Shown one piece after another: positions 7,046 to 13,555 of a stretch of DNA of 14,043 bases (positions are counted from its first letter, which is position 1; each line of letters starts with the position of its first letter). Under the pieces are notes generated by a model that saw nothing but the letters and a program-made list of their open reading frames with translations, ran no database searches and was not told the origin of the DNA. The stretch spans positions 1-14,043 of the forward strand of contig CAYWQX010000047.1 in assembly GCA_964460985.1 (NCBI GenBank). The letters are read 5' to 3'. The position numbers and the translations under genes are program-made. This DNA is from CAZABG01 sp964460985 (GTDB taxonomy: Bacteria > Chlamydiota > Chlamydiia > Chlamydiales > Parachlamydiaceae).

Positions 7046-7861
7046 ATGGAACCGGCTGCACTCTATACAATACCAAGTATTATAGGATCAGAAGGAAAAC
7101 AAAGACAGTATAATAACGTCAAATATACAAAAAACAGCCATGTAGGATCGGGCGCCACAAAGACCGTGTGGAGGGTATTTTACCGAACCCCCTATGGGTT
7201 TGAAGCAATGGCGGCGGTTAAAATAAAGTTTTCGAATAATTTTGATCTTAAGTGCGCTGAAGAAGAGCTAAAAATAAGGCAAATTTTATCCGAGAATCCC
7301 GCCTTCAATAAAGTCCTTCACGCTTTTTATATCCCCTCCAAAAAAAAGATGATCCTCATTGAACCCTATATCCCTTACGAGCTTTTTAACAATATCCAGC
7401 AAGTTTCTGAAAACGATCTTTGCATGGATGTCATCCAGAAAGTTAAAGAAGCGGTCAAGTTTGCTCACAGTAAAAAAGTTGTTCTGGCTGATTTAAAACC
7501 TGAAAACATTTTGATTTCACGGCTTGAAAAACCTTTTCATTTGATCGTTACCGATTTGGGGGGAAGTTATATAGAGGGAAAAAAACCGCGCGTCCTCAAC
7601 TATACTCGGAGCTATACGGCTCCTGAAAAATACTTAAACCCTCAGTCCTTTCCGCCTAGATCCTCCGACATTTATAGCTTAGGAAAAACCTGTTTTTTTG
7701 TCCTAAAGGAAGGCAGATACTTTGATGTGAATGGGGATGAGCCTCATCAAGAGTATCTTAACAAAGTTAAGATGATAAGAGGAAGTGTCCCTCCCGGGCC
7801 TTGCCAAAAAGAAATTCAGTCGATGCTTGATATCGATCCTAAAAAGAGGCCTGTCTTATGA
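7046..7861 (+). CDS. eukaryotic-like protein kinase domain protein, array member 1
   Basis: The 271-aa soluble protein is essentially one protein kinase domain. Glycine loop GSGATKTV is at 34-41 and the ATP-lysine is K59 (AAVKIKF). A candidate alpha-C Glu lies at 72-74. The catalytic loop LADLKPEN holds D149, K151 and N154; the usual HRD is replaced by L-A-D. The DFG motif is DLG (170-172), APE is intact (192-194), the F-helix Asp is D208 (SSDIYSLG), and the last helix ends abruptly at KKRPVL. All residues for metal and ATP binding are present, so it is probably active. The ribosome binding site GGAGG (7029-7033) is 12 nt before the ATG. The TGA overlaps the next kinase start by 4 bp. It is most similar to array member 2. 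Target unknown; a host-directed effector or an internal regulator are both possible. Confidence 0.85.
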   Translation: MEPAALYTIPSIIGSEGKQRQYNNVKYTKNSHVGSGATKTVWRVFYRTPYGFEAMAAVKIKFSNNFDLKCAEEELKIRQILSENPAFNKVLHAFYIPSKKKMILIEPYIPYELFNNIQQVSENDLCMDVIQKVKEAVKFAHSKKVVLADLKPENILISRLEKPFHLIVTDLGGSYIEGKKPRVLNYTRSYTAPEKYLNPQSFPPRSSDIYSLGKTCFFVLKEGRYFDVNGDEPHQEYLNKVKMIRGSVPPGPCQKEIQSMLDIDPKKRPVL

Positions 7862-8748
7862 TGATTGATTCAGCGAGTCCCATAATTCCTTCAAAAGTTC
7901 TTTCAGAGGGGAAAAGACGCTCAATTGATAGTGTAGTTTATGAAAAAAAGGCGTTGATTTCTTCTGAAAGGACTTATGTTAAAAGAGTGTGGTCTGCCAA
8001 AATGGATGGCCGCGATGTAGCTGTTATAAAAATTGAAATCGATCAAAGCAAGAATAAATTTAAGCGAGAGACGATCTTATCAGAAGTGAGCTTAAGGCGC
8101 TTGATGGAGGGCTCAAAGTATTTTCTTCCTATCCTGCATCTTTTTGAAACGCCTTGCCGAAAGAAGGACGGTAAAACCAAGATTGTTTGGATAGAGCCCT
8201 TATGCAACAAGGGCGATCTGATATACGCAAGACCCTATATTCTTAATAACAATTTATTTGAAGAGCTGGCTCGTCAACTGCAAAAAGGCCTTGAAGAGGC
8301 ACATTCTAAAAAACTTGTTTTAGCGGATATCAAACCGGATAACATTCTCATTCATGTGAACGAAAAAAACGAATTACAAATTGCCTATACCGATTTAGGT
8401 GGCTCCTATTTAGAAGAGACTTCTCCTTGCACCCCGACACTAACCTACAGGTATTGCTCGCCGGAACAAATAATGCACGAGCGAACTTCTCATAAAAGAT
8501 CAACCGATGTCTATAGCCTAGCCATGACCTTGCTTGTGATTTATTTAGGTCAATTAGAGACCCCTGCAAAACAGTATATAGCGTTGAAAAAAGAGATAAA
8601 AAATCAAGAAGCACTGCTAAAAAAATTCAATAAGAGAAATAGAGCGTTTGTTGAAGCTATACCTTCGATCCCCTTCGCTCATGATCTAAAAAGAATGCTT
8701 CAATTTGAGCCTGAGTTAAGGCCGTCCATCTCGGAGGTTTTGAAGTGA
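7858..8748 (+). CDS. eukaryotic-like protein kinase domain protein, array member 2
   Basis: The 296-aa kinase-like protein is paralogous to array member 1. Both share SEGKxR...VxY.K, then a lysine strand (VAVIKIE, K58), and then the same loop LADIKPDN (D157, K159, N162) and TDLGGSY (D179-G181). The glycine-rich loop is lost: the aligned segment is ISSERTYVKRV with no GxGxxG. APE is SPE (201-203), the F-helix Asp is D217 (STDVYSLA), and the domain ends with the canonical RPSISEVLK. The key catalytic residues remain, so activity is possible despite the loop. Translation is coupled to member 1 through ATGA at 7858-7861, with AGAGG 8 nt upstream. A second ATG follows directly at 7861 and is an equally possible start. 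No membrane segment. Confidence 0.82.
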   Translation: MMIDSASPIIPSKVLSEGKRRSIDSVVYEKKALISSERTYVKRVWSAKMDGRDVAVIKIEIDQSKNKFKRETILSEVSLRRLMEGSKYFLPILHLFETPCRKKDGKTKIVWIEPLCNKGDLIYARPYILNNNLFEELARQLQKGLEEAHSKKLVLADIKPDNILIHVNEKNELQIAYTDLGGSYLEETSPCTPTLTYRYCSPEQIMHERTSHKRSTDVYSLAMTLLVIYLGQLETPAKQYIALKKEIKNQEALLKKFNKRNRAFVEAIPSIPFAHDLKRMLQFEPELRPSISEVLK

Positions 8749-9719
8749 GTTTTAAGATCACATTTGATTGTTTAAATCATCCCTGGCTCTCGATTCAAGA
8801 GGAAGAGAGATCGGTTAGACTAGATCTTCATTACTATCGATATGACGCTTTAAGGTGGCAAGGGGTAAAACGGCCAGGACTGATTGTAAAAAATGGCAAA
8901 GAGCGGCTGCTTGGCTCCTTTCAATATAAAAAAGAGGATGAGCTCGGAAAGGGAAGCTATAAAGCTTGCTATAGCATTCAGTCTAAAAATGCCAAATCGG
9001 TAGTTTTGCTAAGAGAGTATTGTGAAACGGTTGAACAGATCGACTTGGCAGCAAGAGAGTTTTTTAGACAGCATCAATTTTCTAGGGATTGCGCCTCTAT
9101 TCAAGCGGCTTTTTTTGCGTTTTTGATCCCTTCCAAAAATGGCAACCTCAAATTTTTGACTGTTCAACCCAAATGTAAAAAATTAAGCGACCTTTTACCT
9201 ATCATGACTGATGGTGAAAAGTTTAGAATGTTGATACAGGTGGTAGAAGCGATACGGTTTTTGCATCATTCCGATATTTCCCATGGCGACATAAAAATTG
9301 AGAATGTCCTCTTTAGAAAAGGGAGGTTTTACCTCTCCGATTTTGGGGGAGCTTACCATAAGAAAGATGATACTTATACGTGGACTTATACCCCTGACTA
9401 CCGTGCGACCGACTCCTTTGGTTCTACGCATCCCAGTAAAAGCTATGACATCTTCAGCTTGGGTGTTTTAATCTTGAAAACTTTTTCCACTTTTAATGTT
9501 TTATCCGATAGTTGTTCTGATATTCAAACGTCAAAGATAAAGTACATCAGGCGGTGTGAGTTAAGAAGAAGAACTCTTCCGAATACCCCTTTAAATGACC
9601 TTGCCTATAAAATGACGAGGCACGAGTCCGAAAGACGTCCAAAGATTTCAAAGGTTTTAAGAAAGTTAAAGGATTTAGCTTTAAATCCTAATGCATCGCT
9701 GTCTCGCTATAAAAATTAA
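8745..9719 (+). CDS. divergent protein kinase-like protein, possible pseudokinase, array member 3
   Basis: The 324-aa protein has an extra N-terminal region of about 60 residues shared with array member 4 (EEERSVRLDL..., NGKERLLGSF), then a kinase fold. Glycine loop GKGSYKAC starts at G68. At the place of the ATP-binding lysine the sequence is VVLLRE, so Lys is replaced by Leu89 with Arg90 next to it. The catalytic loop is HGDIKIEN (D182, K184, N187) and DFG is intact (199-201). APE is not recognisable (YRATDS), while the F-helix Asp is D235 (SYDIFSLG) and the end is RRPKISKVLRKL. Losing the lysine and APE suggests a pseudokinase or a strongly altered kinase. The start is GTG, overlapping the previous stop as GTGA (8745-8748), supported by GGAGG at 8733-8737, 7 nt upstream. 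Confidence 0.78.
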   Translation: MSFKITFDCLNHPWLSIQEEERSVRLDLHYYRYDALRWQGVKRPGLIVKNGKERLLGSFQYKKEDELGKGSYKACYSIQSKNAKSVVLLREYCETVEQIDLAAREFFRQHQFSRDCASIQAAFFAFLIPSKNGNLKFLTVQPKCKKLSDLLPIMTDGEKFRMLIQVVEAIRFLHHSDISHGDIKIENVLFRKGRFYLSDFGGAYHKKDDTYTWTYTPDYRATDSFGSTHPSKSYDIFSLGVLILKTFSTFNVLSDSCSDIQTSKIKYIRRCELRRRTLPNTPLNDLAYKMTRHESERRPKISKVLRKLKDLALNPNASLSRYKN

Positions 9720-9736
9720 AGTGTCCCAATTATAAG

Positions 9737-9772
9737 CCTCTCAATTTATTATAAAAAATAAATGTGGAGAGG
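9737..9772 (+). promoter_or_regulatory. leader hairpin enclosing the ribosome binding site of kinase array member 4
   Basis: CCTCTC (9737-9742) pairs with GAGAGG (9767-9772), and inside it ATTTATT (9744-9750) pairs with AATAAAT (9757-9763), leaving a 6-nt loop and a small internal mismatch. The right arm is the purine-rich ribosome binding site of the gene starting at 9777. Folding would therefore block translation; TTTT follows the stem, so partial termination is an alternative reading. It also decides the start: ATG at 9777 lies 4 nt after this site, whereas the earlier in-frame ATG at 9762 lies inside the stem. Confidence 0.5.
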
Positions 9773-9776
9773 TTTT

Positions 9777-10799
9777 ATGCTTTCTACTTCCTGTTTTAAT
9801 AATCCACTAGTTTCATATTTTATTCCTGAAACAGGCTGCGAATTTTTAAAAGATGTTTATATCGCTGTGATTGAAGAGGATCGATCTTTGTATCTTAATG
9901 TGTCCGAAATTGTAAGGCGCCATCTTCAAGTTAAAAGGAATCACTATTTTAAAAAACCGTGCCTCGTATTTATCAACTCGAATGAACGCTATATCGATGG
10001 ATGGAGTTTCGAGAAAGGGGAAGTTGTTTCGAAAGGGGGGTTTAAAGTTTGTAGAAAAATGGCTCAAAAGCCGTTTGTGACCTTAAAGCAGCTCGTAGAT
10101 GATAGCCGGTTCAAAGAGAGGGTTAAAATCTTTAAAAAGGAGTTTGAGCTTCATCATGAACTAAAAGCGCACCCCCATATTTCAAAAATTTTTCAAACTT
10201 ATGTTTTATTTTCCCGTAAAAGGCAAATGAAGGTGAAAATTCTTACTTTTGCCTGTGAATATAAAAGAGGAGATCTCTTTAAAAATCGTACTTTAGTCGG
10301 GGTCTTGGATGCTTTTTATATCATTCAAGATATCACATCGGCATTAAAATTCTTGCATGATCAAAAAATCATCTATGGCGATATGAAATTGGAAAATATC
10401 CTTTTAGCGAATAACAAAGCTGTCTTAACCGATTTGGGAAATGCAGGACGCCAAGGGAAGGATACCCATTTTAGATCTTATACAGCCTCATACGCCTCGC
10501 CTGAAATAATATATGGAAAAGGGGCTGACTTGACGATCGCAACCGATCTTTTTTCTTGGGGACTTACGATTGAGTGTTTGATGGGCGTCAATTTACTGAC
10601 TCCATATGATAAAATGCGAAGGGAAGGACTTCATTCTTGGAAAGAGTATATTATTTATATCGAAGACTATCGATCGAGGCTTTCACTATCGCCCTACGCG
10701 AATGTCTTGAGACAGATGCTGCATCCCGATCCCCGAGCTCGGGGTACTATTGAAGCATTAAACGAGCATTTAAAGAAATTTACAAATACAACTCCTTAA
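9777..10799 (+). CDS. eukaryotic-like protein kinase domain protein, array member 4
   Basis: The protein has 340 aa from the ATG at 9777, chosen for the GGAGAGG at 9766-9772; an in-frame ATG at 9762 would add MWRGF. It shares its N-terminal extension with array member 3 (EEDRSLYLNV, NSNERYIDGW). The kinase domain shows a modified glycine loop SKGGFKVC (85-92), probable ATP-lysine K104 (FVTLKQL), catalytic loop YGDMKLEN (D202, K204, N207), DLG (219-221), SPE (241-243), F-helix Asp D257 (ATDLFSWG) and an RxR end (DPRARGTIEALNEHL). The invariant catalytic residues are present, so activity is plausible. No signal peptide or membrane helix is seen. The 57-bp gap before its start is the only real break in the array and contains the leader hairpin. 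The flavoprotein gene follows after 34 bp on the same strand. Confidence 0.82.
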   Translation: MLSTSCFNNPLVSYFIPETGCEFLKDVYIAVIEEDRSLYLNVSEIVRRHLQVKRNHYFKKPCLVFINSNERYIDGWSFEKGEVVSKGGFKVCRKMAQKPFVTLKQLVDDSRFKERVKIFKKEFELHHELKAHPHISKIFQTYVLFSRKRQMKVKILTFACEYKRGDLFKNRTLVGVLDAFYIIQDITSALKFLHDQKIIYGDMKLENILLANNKAVLTDLGNAGRQGKDTHFRSYTASYASPEIIYGKGADLTIATDLFSWGLTIECLMGVNLLTPYDKMRREGLHSWKEYIIYIEDYRSRLSLSPYANVLRQMLHPDPRARGTIEALNEHLKKFTNTTP

Positions 10800-10833
10800 A
10801 GCTAGAATACCTCTCAAAATTTTATGGAGACGT

Positions 10834-11943
10834 ATGTTTAGTGCTTTAATAGGTTTTTTTGCAGCCGCCTGTATTGCAAGCGAGCTTGTCGAATTAAATC
10901 CTCCGATTCTGTCAGAGTCCTCCTGCCTTGAAAAAATCGTTTGTGAAAGACCCCTTCGCAAAGAAAAGATCAATATCTCAATCTCTTATGACGAAGGAAA
11001 AACGATCGTCCATAACTATGGGCACGGAGGATCCGGCTATACCACTTTATTTGGCACGGTCCATAAAGCGCTTCAATTGTTCGAAGAGACGCATCCGATG
11101 AAAGATGAGTCCATAATGGTCGTAGGATCGGGGGTGGTCGGCCTGGCGACGGCGATTGAATTAAAGCGCGCAGGCTATAATGTAAAAGGCATTCAAACCA
11201 AAGAGCGATATAATATAGCTTCCTATAAGGCGGGAGGGATTTTAGCGCTCTCCTCTGTCAGCCTTGACCCTTCTATCAACGAAATGGCTTTAGAACACTT
11301 TTTCATGATAAAAAAAATCATGGAGGGCTCCCATCCCTACTTAAGCCCGGCTTGTTTTAATAACATAGACACCTATACCAATTGTCAAGAGTCGGGTCTT
11401 GAATACTTAGTGAGTTCAGGCCTTATCCCTGAGCCTGAAGAGGTCACCTTGAAGTTTGGATCGATTGAAAGAACAGGTTTTAAAAAATATCAATCGATTT
11501 TGATCCATGTTTCCCAAATGATGCAGGAGTTAAGCCGCGAAGTAGATAGACTGGAGATCCCCCTCTTTATTGAAGAAGCGTGCTGTTTTGGTTGTGTAGA
11601 TGCGAACATTATCTTTAACTGTTCAGGACTGGGAAGTCAGATTTTGAATGAAGATGATAAGATGGTTTCCGTTCGCGGCCACTTGATTGCTTTAAATGAA
11701 AACGCCGGAACAAGTCATTTAAATTACTGCATCTTTGGAGAATTCCAGGGCAAGTATTTCTATATGATTCCCAAAAACGTTTCTGTTTCGCTTGATTTTC
11801 CAGAAGGGAGAAGATGTTACGGCGTTCTAGGTGGAACGTTTATCCCGAAAGCTGCCGATCTTTCTAAGGAAGATCAAGAAACACTTGATCAAACCTCCTT
11901 TGAAGAGGTCTTGAAAACGAATCAAGCTTTCTTTGGAAGTTAA
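10834..11943 (+). CDS. D-amino-acid-oxidase-like FAD oxidoreductase with circularly permuted domain order
   Basis: The 369-aa flavoprotein is related to D-amino-acid oxidases, which deaminate D-amino acids to keto acids with H2O2. The order of motifs is unusual. ERPLR (38-42) and HNYGHGGSGYT (60-70), which lie near the C-terminus of normal DAAO, come first. The FAD-binding Rossmann motif VVGSGVVGLATA (96-107) then follows, then KAGGILA (132-138), NCSGLG (262-267), RGH (281-283), YMIPK (310-314) and VLGGTF (331-336), where the protein ends. No second RPxR/HNYGHGG copy is present at the C-terminus. Residues 1-19 are hydrophobic (MFSALIGFFAAAC) and might be an export signal or a buried helix. 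The start has GGAG 4 nt upstream. It lies 34 bp after kinase 4, perhaps in the same operon, and ends before a hairpin terminator. The exact substrate is unknown. Confidence 0.78.
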   Translation: MFSALIGFFAAACIASELVELNPPILSESSCLEKIVCERPLRKEKINISISYDEGKTIVHNYGHGGSGYTTLFGTVHKALQLFEETHPMKDESIMVVGSGVVGLATAIELKRAGYNVKGIQTKERYNIASYKAGGILALSSVSLDPSINEMALEHFFMIKKIMEGSHPYLSPACFNNIDTYTNCQESGLEYLVSSGLIPEPEEVTLKFGSIERTGFKKYQSILIHVSQMMQELSREVDRLEIPLFIEEACCFGCVDANIIFNCSGLGSQILNEDDKMVSVRGHLIALNENAGTSHLNYCIFGEFQGKYFYMIPKNVSVSLDFPEGRRCYGVLGGTFIPKAADLSKEDQETLDQTSFEEVLKTNQAFFGS

Positions 11944-11954
11944 TATAATCCTCT

Positions 11955-12019
11955 ATCCTGCTGCCTCATTTAGTGTGGTAGACCAAAGCTCCTTAAGGGC
12001 GGCAGGATTAACGTTTTTT
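11955..12019 (+). terminator. hairpin terminator after the flavoprotein gene
   Basis: ATCCTGCTGCC (11955-11965) pairs with GGCGGCAGGAT (11998-12008), with one G-U pair, over a 32-nt loop that contains a smaller palindrome (CCTTAAGG). Six T residues follow at 12014-12019. It fits the end of the kinase/flavoprotein transcript. The T tract overlaps the stop codon of the convergent F-box/ankyrin gene. The long loop makes it less typical. Confidence 0.6.
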
Positions 12020-12953
12020 ATCCCTTGAGAAGCGCCGATAGGGTAAGGCTTTTTTCAGCCGCTTCGAGAACGGTTTTCCCCTCATCGCTTTTTACGCTGA
12101 GGTCGGCAACGCGGCTTTTGATGGCGGATTCGATAAATGTGCAGCTCATGTGCTTTACAGCCGTGTGAAGAGGAGTGTTACCGGAGTTATTTCTTTGTTT
12201 AAGGGCTTTTGCGGTAAAAAACTCTTCAGGCAAAGCCACATTATAGAAAGCCGCTACATGTAAGGGATTGCATTTTTCCTCGTCTGTGAGGTCCGCTTTA
12301 GCGCCGAAGGCTATCATCAGCGGAAGAAGCGGGTAGTATCCTTTTGAAACGCAAACACGCAGGCCCAAAGTGGCTGCAAGGGGATCTAAATCGTTTTTGC
12401 TATAGCTAAGACGGGAGAAGAAATTGATGACCTCTTCTTTATAACGTATCGTTTCAAATGCCGGGTTTCTGATAATGGATACGAGATCTGCAGTTGAGAG
12501 AGTCTTTAATCGGATGGCGGTTTTGAGAGGGGATAAAGATGCTTTTTGTTCACAGGTTGCAGGCATATTCAGGTGTCTGTAACGCTGTAGAAGATGAGAG
12601 GCGTTCATCGAAACGATGGCTTCAAATAATTTGCTTAAAGAGGGAGGGTTGTAGTTGATAAAAGTTAGCAAAAAAATTCTTCGAAAGAGGCTGTTTACTC
12701 GGGTTACTTTAGAGTCTGTCGTTCTCAAGTTGGAAAAAATCATGACGAGCAATTCTGTCGGAAGAAAATCAAAGGGTGTCTTTTCAAGAATTTTTAAGGC
12801 TAAAGTTTGAATTCTTCCGCGAAAAATGGGATCTCTTGGAACGCCCGCTTTTAAAAAATAGCTATAAACTTCGCTTTTAACCTGATCTAAGTTGTGAAGA
12901 GTTAATGATTCTAGTTTATGATTTAATGTTTCAATTAAAGAAATTGGTGTCAT
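12018..12953 (-). CDS. F-box and ankyrin-repeat protein, probable effector
   Basis: The 311-aa protein combines an F-box-like motif at about 64-94 (LPTELLVMIFSNL...SKVTRVNSLFRRI) with C-terminal ankyrin repeats. Clear repeats are at about 226-250 (NPLHVAAFYN), 256-285 (SGNTPLHTAVKHMS) and 289-310 (EGKTVLEAAEKS); a weaker one may lie at about 190-222 (GAKADL at its end). The first 60 residues are helical and unassigned. F-box plus ankyrin is a known layout of bacterial effectors, such as Legionella AnkB, that recruit host SCF ubiquitin ligases. That function is inferred here, as is host delivery, since there is no signal peptide. The start has no ribosome binding site, and a TATAAT sits so close that the mRNA may be leaderless. 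It is convergent with the flavoprotein gene and divergent from the macrodomain gene. Confidence 0.8.
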   Translation of the reverse strand: MTPISLIETLNHKLESLTLHNLDQVKSEVYSYFLKAGVPRDPIFRGRIQTLALKILEKTPFDFLPTELLVMIFSNLRTTDSKVTRVNSLFRRIFLLTFINYNPPSLSKLFEAIVSMNASHLLQRYRHLNMPATCEQKASLSPLKTAIRLKTLSTADLVSIIRNPAFETIRYKEEVINFFSRLSYSKNDLDPLAATLGLRVCVSKGYYPLLPLMIAFGAKADLTDEEKCNPLHVAAFYNVALPEEFFTAKALKQRNNSGNTPLHTAVKHMSCTFIESAIKSRVADLSVKSDEGKTVLEAAEKSLTLSALLKG

Positions 12954-12959
12954 TAAATT

Positions 12960-13010
12960 ATTATAATTTTTAATCTATTTTTTTTGCATTATTATTGCTT
13001 AAGGTATAAG
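12960..13010. promoter_or_regulatory. divergent promoter region between the F-box/ankyrin and macrodomain genes
   Basis: The 65-bp gap 12954-13018 is very A/T-rich. On the minus strand a perfect TATAAT (12960-12965) lies 6 nt from the ATG at 12953. On the plus strand TATAAG (13005-13010) lies 8 nt before the ATG at 13019. The -35 elements are poor on both sides. Neither gene has a Shine-Dalgarno sequence at normal distance, so both transcripts would be leaderless or nearly so if these -10 elements are used. Confidence 0.4.
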
Positions 13011-13018
13011 ACATTTTT

Positions 13019-13555
13019 ATGCGATCGATTGAGCTTGAAGGGGGATCTACTATTACCATAAAGCAGGGTGATATCACAAAGGAAGAGGTCGATATCATTG
13101 TGAATGCGGCAAACGGCCGTCTGCAAGGGGGAGGGGGTGTAGATGGAGCTATTCATCGAGCTGCGGGGCCGGAGCTTTTAGTCGAGTGTAAAAAAATTCG
13201 TTTGACGAGGCCTCCCTTGAATTCGGGAGAAGCGGTGATCACCAAAGCAGGAAGATTGAAGGCAAAGTATGTGATTCACGCGGTCGGGCCTGTTTGGCAG
13301 GGGGGCGGGACTCATGAACGGGCCACACTTCAAAAAACCTACCAAGCTGTAATCAAGATTGCCTTGGGTGTACACGCTAAAAGTATCGCTTTTCCGGCTA
13401 TTAGCACAGGGGTTTATGGTTATCCGATCGATTTTGCAGCGCCTGCTGCGATTGATGCTATCAAGCAAGCTTTAAAAGGGGGGCCATCCTTAGAGGTAAG
13501 GCTCATTCTTTTCTCTGAAAATGACTATAAAACGTACGATAAGTATCTTAAATGA
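13019..13555 (+). CDS. ymdB: macrodomain protein, O-acetyl-ADP-ribose deacetylase (YmdB/MacroD type)
   Basis: The 178-aa protein is a single macrodomain close in length and sequence to E. coli YmdB. It would bind ADP-ribose and hydrolyse O-acetyl-ADP-ribose or remove mono-ADP-ribose from acidic residues. Diagnostic segments are GDITKEEVDIIVNAAN (17-32), the substrate loop GGGGVDGAIHRAAGPELL (37-54) with the conserved Asn and Asp, VIHAVGPVW, and the phosphate loop AISTGVYGYP. No signal peptide is seen, so it is cytoplasmic or secreted by a leaderless route. The upstream region has no good ribosome binding site (only AAGG 14 nt away). Its TGA overlaps the start of the membrane protein gene by 4 bp. 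The family call is firm; the exact substrate is inferred. Confidence 0.92.
   Translation: MRSIELEGGSTITIKQGDITKEEVDIIVNAANGRLQGGGGVDGAIHRAAGPELLVECKKIRLTRPPLNSGEAVITKAGRLKAKYVIHAVGPVWQGGGTHERATLQKTYQAVIKIALGVHAKSIAFPAISTGVYGYPIDFAAPAAIDAIKQALKGGPSLEVRLILFSENDYKTYDKYLK

Noticed and set aside
7845..7870. Frameshift joining kinases 1 and 2 into one gene
   Set aside because: Kinase 1 contains the whole catalytic core and ends in the last helix. Kinase 2 restarts with its own N-lobe, and the ATGA overlap with AGAGG is typical of coupling.
9762..9776. Start of kinase 4 at 9762
   Set aside because: The GGAGAGG site lies downstream of this ATG and is correctly placed for the ATG at 9777.
10834..11943. 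Flavoprotein as a pseudogene or fusion of two broken genes
   Set aside because: The frame is open over the full length, each motif is present once and intact, and the break points match a clean permutation.
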